Shown: piece by piece, positions 1 to 5,687 of the stretch
Position numbering within the stretch: the first letter of the stretch is position 1
How the letters are laid out: each line of letters starts with the position of its first letter
NCBI GenBank assembly: GCA_030616535.1
Contig: JAUWXE010000055.1
Location: 1 to 7,006 of the forward strand
Reading direction: 5' to 3'
Length of the DNA stretch: 7,006 bases
Source: Candidatus Aerophobota bacterium
GTDB taxonomy: Bacteria; Aerophobota; Aerophobia; Aerophobales; AE-B3A
Translations under genes and position numbers: made by a program
Notes under the pieces: generated by a model
What the model saw: only the letters and a program-made list of their open reading frames with translations
What the model was told of the DNA's origin: nothing
The model's database searches: none

Positions 1-783
1 GAAACTCCTAACATCAGGACATTTGTTATCAAGCCCGAAGATCACCTGGAATTTAAGGCAGGACAATTTGTTCAGCTTACCGTGCCCGGGATGGGAGAGG
101 CTCCCTTTACCCCTTCGAGCTCCCCTTATGAAAAAGAAAGGATTGAAGTTACTGTGATGAAGGTAGGCAGTGTAACTTCGACACTTCACAGCTTAAGGGA
201 AGGAGATACCATAGGAATACGGGGTCCTTATGGAAAGGAATATCCTCTTTCTGATTTTGAGGAGAAGGAAATTTTAATCGTGGGAGGAGGAGTGGGCCTT
301 GCTCCTTTAAGATCACTCTTTCTTGCTCTTACCCAAAATATAGAAAGATATAAGAAGGTTCTTTTCTGCTACGGAGCCAAGGCTCCGGAGGACATCGTCT
401 ACAAAGAGACTGTCTTAAAGAACTGGCAAAATCTGCACCCGGAAAAGATACACTTTCGCATCACCGTAGATAAGGCTGATGGAGAATGGAAAGGAAAAGT
501 TGGATTGGTCACCACCACCCTGGACAACCTGGAAGAGGAGATTAAAGAGATAGAAAAAAGTCTGGTCATAGTCTGTGGACCTCCTATAATGATGAAGTTC
601 ACTACCTTTAAGCTGCTTGATTTAGGCTACCGCCCACCCCATATTTTCCTGAGCATGGAAAAGAATATGTCCTGTGGGATAGGTAAATGTGGACATTGTC
701 AGATAGGAAAATACCTCGTCTGTAGAGATGGACCGGTGCTTACCTTAGATAAAATAAAGGATATTCCCACTATCTGGGACTAA
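1..783 (+). CDS. FAD/NAD(P)-binding [2Fe-2S] oxidoreductase subunit, sulfhydrogenase gamma (HydG)-like; 5' truncated
   Basis: The frame is open from base 1 to a TAA at 781-783, giving 260 visible residues. The start codon lies outside the window; the internal GTG at 82 is not a likely start because typical FAD-domain sequence (AGQFVQLTVPG) lies across it. Order of parts, numbered on the fragment: FAD-binding beta-barrel with a PSSSP segment (about 38-42) near the position of the flavin-contact motif; NAD(P)-binding glycine-rich loop GGGVGLAP (about 95-102); a CGPP motif (about 192-195) typical of ferredoxin-NADP reductase-like folds; and a C-terminal CX4CX2CX7C set (about C225, C230, C233, C241) for one [2Fe-2S] cluster. 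Known relatives are the gamma subunit of archaeal and bacterial sulfhydrogenases, PyrK and NfnA, which pass electrons between NAD(P)H, FAD and FeS partners. The 5 bp gap to the next gene suggests it feeds the hydrogenase downstream. Nucleotide specificity (NADH or NADPH) cannot be read safely. PyrK is less likely because no pyrimidine genes are nearby. Confidence 0.88.
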   Translation, partial: ETPNIRTFVIKPEDHLEFKAGQFVQLTVPGMGEAPFTPSSSPYEKERIEVTVMKVGSVTSTLHSLREGDTIGIRGPYGKEYPLSDFEEKEILIVGGGVGLAPLRSLFLALTQNIERYKKVLFCYGAKAPEDIVYKETVLKNWQNLHPEKIHFRITVDKADGEWKGKVGLVTTTLDNLEEEIKEIEKSLVIVCGPPIMMKFTTFKLLDLGYRPPHIFLSMEKNMSCGIGKCGHCQIGKYLVCRDGPVLTLDKIKDIPTIWD

Positions 784-788
784 ATTAA

Positions 789-1271
789 ATGGCCAAGCGA
801 CTATTTATTGATCTAGATCTATGTTCTGAATGTGAGGAATGCACTGTAAAGTGTAGATGTAGTTATCCTTATCATCCCCAAAATAATGGAATAACTTACC
901 TCAGGGAGTGGCTACATTTCCAGCTCATTTGCCGAAAATGCGAGGATCCCCCTTGCCTTAATGCCTGTCGATATGAAGCCCTGGAGAGGCCAGAAAATGG
1001 TATTATAAAAAGAAATAATTTCCTCTGTGTAGGATGCAAATCCTGTGCTCTGGCCTGTCCTTTTGGAACCATCTATTTTGAAATAATTCCCTTTCTTACC
1101 TTGAATTGTGATCTCTGCGAGGGAAGACTGGGGGAAAAGGAGATACCCCTTTGCAGCAGCACCTGTCCCAAAGAAGCCGTTAAATACGGTGATTTTGAGG
1201 CTGATCCTGAGAAAAATAGGCATCTCCTGAACAACGTGGTGGTCCAGGTGGTCCCCTGGAAGAAGGTATAA
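789..1271 (+). CDS. HycB/CooF-like ferredoxin with four [4Fe-4S] clusters
   Basis: This 160-residue soluble protein has 17 cysteines. Sixteen fit the classic four-cluster arrangement of the HycB/HydN/CooF/DmsB family: C12/C15/C18 with C126; C22 with C107/C110/C122; C48/C51/C56 with C90; and C60 with C80/C83/C86. C24 is an extra cysteine. Such proteins act as FeS wires between a donor dehydrogenase or diaphorase and a membrane enzyme, as HycB does in formate hydrogenlyase and CooF does between CO dehydrogenase and CooH hydrogenase. No Tat or Sec signal is seen, so it should work on the cytoplasmic side. The ATG at 789 follows the upstream stop by 5 bp and has only a weak GGGA-type ribosome site, consistent with translational coupling. 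Its place between the flavoprotein and the hydrogenase core suggests it carries electrons between them. The family call is firm; the partner assignment is inferred from context. Confidence 0.92.
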   Translation: MAKRLFIDLDLCSECEECTVKCRCSYPYHPQNNGITYLREWLHFQLICRKCEDPPCLNACRYEALERPENGIIKRNNFLCVGCKSCALACPFGTIYFEIIPFLTLNCDLCEGRLGEKEIPLCSSTCPKEAVKYGDFEADPEKNRHLLNNVVVQVVPWKKV

Positions 1272-1274
1272 GTA

Positions 1275-2204
1275 ATGGCGGCTAACATTTTTTACTTTAT
1301 CGTTTTTCCTGGCTTCCTTTTTACTGCCGTGGTGGGACTCTTGGTAAGCTGGGTGGATAGAAAAATCACGGCTCGTATTCAGTGGAGAGTTGGCCCTCCC
1401 TGGTATCAGAATTTCGTTGACTTTTTTAAACTTTTAGGTAAGGAAACTATCGTTCCCCGAGGGGCTGGACGGATAGGCTTTTTGTTTGCTCCCTTAATGG
1501 GGTTAATTGGAGTAACTCTGGTCTCCCTCATTCTCTGGCAAATGAATCTTGATCCTCAGAGATCCTTTATGGGAGATGTTATCGTGCTCATCTACCTTTC
1601 TATTTTACCTGCCCTGGCCATCGTCATAGGTGGTTCTTCCTCTGCCAATCCTCTGGGAGCTATAGGAACATCGAGGGAGATGAAATTAATTTTGGCTGAT
1701 GAACTTCCCTTTATTATGGCTATCTTTACTCCCTTAGTTAAGATTGGCAGCCTCAAGGTCGGTTCCATCATCACCTATCAGTTGAACCATGGCATGATGT
1801 TTACCCATCATCTTTCTTCGGTGATTGCCCTGGTGGTGGCCTTTTTATGTATGCAGGCAAAACTCACCTTTGTCCCCTTTGATATACCGGAAGCTGAGCA
1901 GGAGATTATGGCCGGTCCTTATATAGAGTATTCGGGTCCTCTCCTGGCCTTATTTAAATTAACTCGGGCTATGATGCTCTTTGCTATGCCGGTTTTTCTC
2001 ATCACTATCTTTTTAGGGGGAATGCAGTTTAACGGATGGGCTATCATCTGGTCAATTATTAAATATCTGGTCATTCTCATTCTCATAATACTGATAAAGA
2101 ATACCAATCCTCGTTTGCGAATAGATCAGGCACTAAAGTTTTTCTGGCTAAGGATGTTCCCCTTATCCTGTATAGGATTCGTCCTGGCTCTGGTGGGACT
2201 ATAA
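1275..2204 (+). CDS. Group 4 hydrogenase membrane anchor subunit (NuoH / EchB / HyfC family)
   Basis: A 309-residue, strongly hydrophobic protein with about eight predicted membrane spans, the usual size for NuoH/EchB proteins. After the first span (about 9-25) comes the conserved cytoplasmic loop: W26, D28-R29-K30, R34, Q36, then RVGPP (38-42) and a KLLGKE stretch (52-57). The second signature is FDIPEAEQE (202-210) followed by E218-Y219-S220-G221, matching the acidic loop of NuoH that faces the junction with the hydrophilic arm. In complex I and Ech-type hydrogenases this subunit anchors the catalytic module and links redox chemistry to ion movement. The ATG at 1275 sits 3 bp after the previous stop, with AGAAGG at 1261-1266 as a well-spaced ribosome site that overlaps the end of the upstream gene. 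It is followed directly by the small-subunit gene, as in ech operons. Confidence 0.94.
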   Translation: MAANIFYFIVFPGFLFTAVVGLLVSWVDRKITARIQWRVGPPWYQNFVDFFKLLGKETIVPRGAGRIGFLFAPLMGLIGVTLVSLILWQMNLDPQRSFMGDVIVLIYLSILPALAIVIGGSSSANPLGAIGTSREMKLILADELPFIMAIFTPLVKIGSLKVGSIITYQLNHGMMFTHHLSSVIALVVAFLCMQAKLTFVPFDIPEAEQEIMAGPYIEYSGPLLALFKLTRAMMLFAMPVFLITIFLGGMQFNGWAIIWSIIKYLVILILIILIKNTNPRLRIDQALKFFWLRMFPLSCIGFVLALVGL

Positions 2205-2207
2205 ACA

Positions 2208-2618
2208 ATGAACAAGCTCTGGGCCTTAAAGAAATCTATCTGGGTCTATCATGTCTGTTCCGGCTCATGTAACAACTGTGACATCGAGATTCTGGATTGT
2301 CTTACTCCTAAATTTGATCTGGAAAGATTTGGTATCCTTCTGGTGGGAAGCGTTCGGCATGCTGATGTCATATTGGCTACCGGCTCGATTACCAGAAAAG
2401 CTCTTCCCCGAATAAAAAGGGTTTATGAGCAGATGCCTAAACCGAAATTGGTCATCGCTGTAGGAGGATGTGCCTGCAGCGGTGGAATTTTCAAAAATGG
2501 CTACAACATTGTGGGACCTTACGATAAAATTATCCCGGTGACTGCCTATATTCCCGGCTGCCCTCCTAAACCGGAGGCTATCATCGATGGGGTAGTTAAG
2601 GTAATTAATAGTCTATAG
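2208..2618 (+). CDS. Group 4 [NiFe]-hydrogenase small subunit (NuoB / EchC / MbhJ-like)
   Basis: A 136-residue protein with the single-cluster small-subunit pattern: C21 and C24 in a GSCNNCDIE context, C88 in VGGCACSGG, and C118 in PGCPPKPEAI. These four cysteines bind the proximal [4Fe-4S] cluster that hands electrons to or from the NiFe site (the N2 position in complex I). The GSCNxCDIE form is typical of energy-converting hydrogenases; complex I NuoB has two adjacent cysteines at this site instead. Extra cysteines C17, C31 and C90 are present. There is no Tat signal and no second or third cluster domain, so it is cytoplasmic and needs another FeS protein to complete the relay. It is short but full length for the EchC group. 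A GGTGGGA ribosome site at 2192-2198 precedes the ATG, and the gap to the upstream gene is 3 bp. Confidence 0.94.
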   Translation: MNKLWALKKSIWVYHVCSGSCNNCDIEILDCLTPKFDLERFGILLVGSVRHADVILATGSITRKALPRIKRVYEQMPKPKLVIAVGGCACSGGIFKNGYNIVGPYDKIIPVTAYIPGCPPKPEAIIDGVVKVINSL

Positions 2619-2632
2619 AAAGACAACTTGGG

Positions 2633-3079
2633 ATGGCCAAACAAGACGTCATTAAAGAGCTGAAAGAGAAGCTGGGAAAGAAAATATTAAAATGGGAGGA
2701 AAAATCTCCCCAGAGGTATTACCTCACTGTCCCTCGAGAAGACATTTTAGAGGTAGCTCATTTTGTCTTTGAAAAGCAGAAAGCAAGGTTTATCATTGAA
2801 TCGGGAGTAGATACTCCGGCAGGGATAGAAATACTTTACCACTTTTCTTTTGATGAGCTAAATAAGATCGTTACCCTGAGGGTTTTGCTGCCTAAAGATA
2901 AGTGTCAGGTAGAATCTGTCGCTCCCATAATTCCTGGAGCTGACTGGATTGAGAGAGAGATCGCCGAACTCTTAGGGGTGAAGTTTCTAAATCATCCTGA
3001 TCCTCGAAGACTATTACTGGCCGAGGACTGGCCAGAAGGAAAGTTTCCTTTAAGACAAGAGGTAAGGGAAAATCAATGA
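2633..3079 (+). CDS. Hydrogenase subunit of the NuoC (30 kDa) / EchD family
   Basis: A 148-residue soluble protein. The N-terminal part is a short alpha/beta domain with a region rich in lysine and glutamate. The C-terminal third holds the family signature: PGADWIEREIAELLGV (101-116), then HPDPRRLLLAEDWPEG (121-136) and FPLR (138-141). This subunit has no cofactor; in complex I (NuoC) and in Ech/CooU-type hydrogenases it packs against the large and small subunits. Here it is a separate gene, unlike HycE/HyfG, where the NuoC-like and NuoD-like parts are fused. The 14 bp gap before it is the longest in the window, and its ribosome site is weak (AAAG about 10 bp before the ATG). Its TGA overlaps the next ATG by 4 bp (ATGA), so the two subunits are probably translationally coupled. 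Confidence 0.9.
   Translation: MAKQDVIKELKEKLGKKILKWEEKSPQRYYLTVPREDILEVAHFVFEKQKARFIIESGVDTPAGIEILYHFSFDELNKIVTLRVLLPKDKCQVESVAPIIPGADWIEREIAELLGVKFLNHPDPRRLLLAEDWPEGKFPLRQEVRENQ
3057..3069 (+). promoter_or_regulatory. Double Shine-Dalgarno-like site for the large subunit gene
   Basis: AAGAGGT at 3057-3063 is followed directly by AAGGGA at 3064-3069, inside the end of the NuoC-like gene. The second motif is spaced 6 bp from the ATG at 3076 and the first is 12 bp away. Together with the ATGA stop/start overlap, this supports 3076 as the true start and suggests strong, coupled translation of the catalytic subunit. Confidence 0.55.
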
Positions 3080-4278
3080 ACCGAAAAACTATTATTCCCA
3101 TTGGTCCCTATCATCCCTTGCTGGAGGAGCCAGAGTTTTTTGAGCTGGAAGTGGAAGGAGAAAAAGTTATCGATATTGATGTTCACATCGGATACAATCA
3201 CCGCTCCATAGAAAAAATAGCCGAGTCAAAGACTTTTGACCAGATGGTTTTTCTAGTAGAGAGAATCTGTGGGATATGCTCTACCTCGCATCCCATTGCT
3301 AACTGTAATGCCGTGGAAGACCTGGTCGGAATTGAGATTCCAGAAAGAGCCAGGTATATAAGGAGTATAGTGGGGGAACTGGAAAGGATTCATTCCCATC
3401 TTCTATGGGCTGGATTAGCCGGACATTTCATTGGATACAATACTCTCTGGATGTGGGTCTGGAAATATCGGGAGCCAATTCTGGAGATTTTTGAAGCCGT
3501 TACCGGTAATAGAAACCATTATGCCATGATGATCCCGGGAGGTGTGCGGCGAGATATAAAGGAAGAAGATATTCCGGTTGTTTTGAAAGGTATGGATGAA
3601 GCCGAGCGAAAAATTGAAATGGTAACTAAAGCTGTTCTGGATGATCCCGTACTAGCTGCTCGCCTCAAGGGAGTAGGGGTTCTCTCCCGAGAGGATGCTA
3701 TTAACTACTGTGCTGTAGGACCTACGGCCAGAGCCTCAGGAATACCCATTGATGTCAGACGTGATGAACCCTACGCTGCCTACGGCCTGGTGAATTGGGA
3801 GATAATCATCCGGGAAGAGGGAGATGTCTTTGCCAAAGTGGTGGTAAGGCTCTTGGAGTGCTTTGAATCCATCAAGATTATCCGTCAGTGTCTCAAGAGG
3901 CTTCGCACCGTGAAAGGTGAGATTGCGGCCAAGGTTAAGGAAATCCCTCCCGGTGAGGGGATAGGCCGTCACGAGGCTCCTAGAGGAGAGGTCTTTCACT
4001 ACGTAAAATCTGACGGTTCTAATCGACCTGTTCGCCTCAAAGTAAGGGCTCCCACCTATGTAAATCTTCCCACCTGTAAGGCCACCGTTCCCGGAGAAAG
4101 TATTGCCGATGCTGCCATCATTTTAGCCGCTATCGACCCCTGTTATTGCTGTACTGAGCGAATTGTCACCATAAATAAGCGCACCGGTAAGCGAGAATTA
4201 AATGGGCAGGATCTTTTGAGACTATCCCGGAAAAAGACAGAGAAAATTTGCAAGAATATGGGAAAAAGAAATGTCTAG
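3076..4278 (+). CDS. Group 4 [NiFe]-hydrogenase catalytic large subunit (NuoD / EchE / CooH-like)
   Basis: This 400-residue protein should carry the NiFe(CN)2CO active site and catalyse H2 formation or oxidation. The N-terminal L1 motif is ERICGICSTSH (E62-H72), with nickel ligands C65 and C68. The C-terminal L2 motif is DPCYCCTER (D354-R362), with ligands C356 and C359. All four ligands are present, which separates it from complex I NuoD and from sulfane reductase relatives that have lost them. C358, between the L2 ligands, is an extra cysteine. A basic 38-residue tail follows R362. In the related HycE a comparable tail is cut off after the equivalent arginine by the HycI endopeptidase, so maturation by a protease is likely; none is encoded in the window. 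The length fits unfused NuoD-like large subunits, with the NuoC-like part in the gene before it. The gene overlaps its neighbours on both sides (4 bp and 8 bp). Confidence 0.95.
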   Translation: MNRKTIIPIGPYHPLLEEPEFFELEVEGEKVIDIDVHIGYNHRSIEKIAESKTFDQMVFLVERICGICSTSHPIANCNAVEDLVGIEIPERARYIRSIVGELERIHSHLLWAGLAGHFIGYNTLWMWVWKYREPILEIFEAVTGNRNHYAMMIPGGVRRDIKEEDIPVVLKGMDEAERKIEMVTKAVLDDPVLAARLKGVGVLSREDAINYCAVGPTARASGIPIDVRRDEPYAAYGLVNWEIIIREEGDVFAKVVVRLLECFESIKIIRQCLKRLRTVKGEIAAKVKEIPPGEGIGRHEAPRGEVFHYVKSDGSNRPVRLKVRAPTYVNLPTCKATVPGESIADAAIILAAIDPCYCCTERIVTINKRTGKRELNGQDLLRLSRKKTEKICKNMGKRNV

Positions 4279-5680
4279 CTGGTATCTAATGCTGAGTATC
4301 TTCGTTCCTTTGCTAGGATCGCTGTTCTGTCTCATATTTCCCCGAAGGATCAGGGGCGCCTGGTCAGTCATAGTTGTCTCTCTTTCTTTTGTCTTCCTCC
4401 TCTTCCTTCTTCCTCCCATTATGGTGGGGAAGGTGATAAGACTCAATCTCGGGATTTCAGGTACTGGATTTTTTAGCTTTTCCTTCCTTGCCGATGGAGT
4501 AAGTCTTATCTTTGCTCTGGTATTTTCCTTCGTGGGGATAATTATCCTCTTATACTCCCTAGCCTACATAAAACCATACGATAATCAGAGGGAGTATTAC
4601 TTTATCACTACCTTGATGGTTGGATCTCTGGTGGGAATTTCATTTTCGGCCAATTTGATGCTACTTTATGTCTTCTGGGAGGTGGCTGCTTTATCAGCCT
4701 GGCGACTTTATGGCTTCTTTAGAGGTAAAAAGGAGGTTATTTTTGCCAGCAAGGCATTTTTGCTGACCTTTCTCGGTTCATCTCTTATGCTTTTAGGATT
4801 TATTCTCATTTATCAAGCAAGAGCCACCTTAGACCTGGTAGTTCTTCGAGGACAACCGGTATCTAACCTAGCTCTTTTTCTCATTCTTCTGGGAATAATC
4901 GCTAAATCTGCCACTTTACCCATTCAAGTATGGATGCCTGATGCATATTCAGGAGCACCTTCTCCTGTCTGTGCTCTTTCATCGGCCCTTATAGCCAAAA
5001 TTGGGGTCTTTGCTTTTGTGCGGATTTTTTTGTTCACCTTCACCATTTCCTGGAACTGGATTTTGTGGCTGGCGGTTATTTCCTCCCTTATTGGAGCAGG
5101 AGCTGCCCTAAGGGAGAAGAACATCAAAAGGATTATCGCTTATTCCACTATATCTCAGATTGGCTTTATTCTCTTGAGCTTGGCTCTAGTGGGAAAGATT
5201 GGACTTTTAGCCGGGCTTTTGTACTTTGTTATTCATGCGGTGGGAAAAACTGGTCTTTTCCTGGGAGCGGGGATAGTAGAGCGAAGATATGGAGAAAGTA
5301 ACCTTGACAAACTGGGAGGTCTGGCTAAGGATATGCCTGTTACCGCGGCAGGATTTCTCTTCTGCAGCCTTTCCATTATGGGATTTCCTCCTTTTGGGGG
5401 TTTTTATGCCAAACTCATGGTGATTTTGGCCATGGTGAAAGAGGGCCATTTCTGGATCGCTGGTCTGGCTATATTTGCTGCTATTCTCACTATGCTCTAT
5501 TTATTCAGGTTGTTCAATGGAATCTTTTTAGGTAAAGGCGCATCTTCTGGAAATCCAGAAGGGACGACATCAATGGTTGCATGTGTACTATTTTTAGGGA
5601 TTATCTCTTTAGCTATCGGGGTTTTTATCAGTCAGTTTCTAGGACTGCCCGGTATGGCGGTGGCGGAGATTTTCAAGTGA
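4271..5680 (+). CDS. Antiporter-like ion-translocating membrane subunit (NuoL/M/N, MrpD, EchA/HyfB family), first copy
   Basis: A 469-residue, very hydrophobic protein with about 14 predicted membrane spans, close to NuoM/NuoN in length and lacking the long lateral helix of NuoL. The residues used for ion transfer in this family are visible: E137 in FWEVAALSAW (TM5), K212 in AKSATLPIQVW (TM7), K243 in LIAKIGVFAF (TM8) and K381 in GGFYAKLMV (TM12). The loops PDAYSGAPSPV and LDKLGGLAKDMPVT are also typical. The TM7-region histidine-lysine segment reads IHAVGKTGLF, where many relatives have NHAxxK. It should translocate H+ or Na+ when driven by the hydrogenase, via the NuoH-like anchor; which ion is unknown. 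The ATG at 4271 lies inside the end of the large-subunit gene (8 bp overlap), with GGGA at 4260-4263 as ribosome site. Confidence 0.92.
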   Translation: MSSWYLMLSIFVPLLGSLFCLIFPRRIRGAWSVIVVSLSFVFLLFLLPPIMVGKVIRLNLGISGTGFFSFSFLADGVSLIFALVFSFVGIIILLYSLAYIKPYDNQREYYFITTLMVGSLVGISFSANLMLLYVFWEVAALSAWRLYGFFRGKKEVIFASKAFLLTFLGSSLMLLGFILIYQARATLDLVVLRGQPVSNLALFLILLGIIAKSATLPIQVWMPDAYSGAPSPVCALSSALIAKIGVFAFVRIFLFTFTISWNWILWLAVISSLIGAGAALREKNIKRIIAYSTISQIGFILLSLALVGKIGLLAGLLYFVIHAVGKTGLFLGAGIVERRYGESNLDKLGGLAKDMPVTAAGFLFCSLSIMGFPPFGGFYAKLMVILAMVKEGHFWIAGLAIFAAILTMLYLFRLFNGIFLGKGASSGNPEGTTSMVACVLFLGIISLAIGVFISQFLGLPGMAVAEIFK

Positions 5681-5682
5681 GG
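5679..5682 (+). promoter_or_regulatory. Ribosome binding site of the second antiporter-like gene
   Basis: GAGG at 5679-5682 overlaps the TGA stop of the gene before it and lies 5 bp from the ATG at 5688. It fixes the start of the last gene and suggests coupled translation. Confidence 0.5.
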
Positions 5683-5687
5683 CAGGT

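Noticed and set aside
82..84. GTG codon as the start of the flavoprotein gene
   Set aside because: The frame continues upstream without a stop to base 1 and encodes typical FAD-domain residues (KAGQFVQLTV) across this point, so the gene is truncated by the window edge rather than starting here.
1..783. Dihydroorotate dehydrogenase electron-transfer subunit PyrK
   Set aside because: The fold and [2Fe-2S] motif are shared, but the context is a hydrogenase operon and the PSSSP region and CX4CX2CX7C spacing fit the HydG-like group better.
912..1223. 103-codon minus-strand open frame opposite the ferredoxin gene
   Set aside because: The + strand holds all sixteen cluster cysteines in correct spacing; the minus frame shows no recognisable motif. 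The other minus-strand frames in the window are rejected for the same reason.
3076..4278. Large subunit as complex I NuoD or a sulfane reductase subunit (Mbs/Mbx-like)
   Set aside because: All four nickel-binding cysteines of L1 and L2 are present, whereas NuoD lacks them and Mbx/Mbs-type proteins have lost part of the set.
5065..5301. 78-codon + strand open frame
   Set aside because: It is a shadow of the first antiporter-like gene; its translation has no domain-like pattern and no ribosome site of note.
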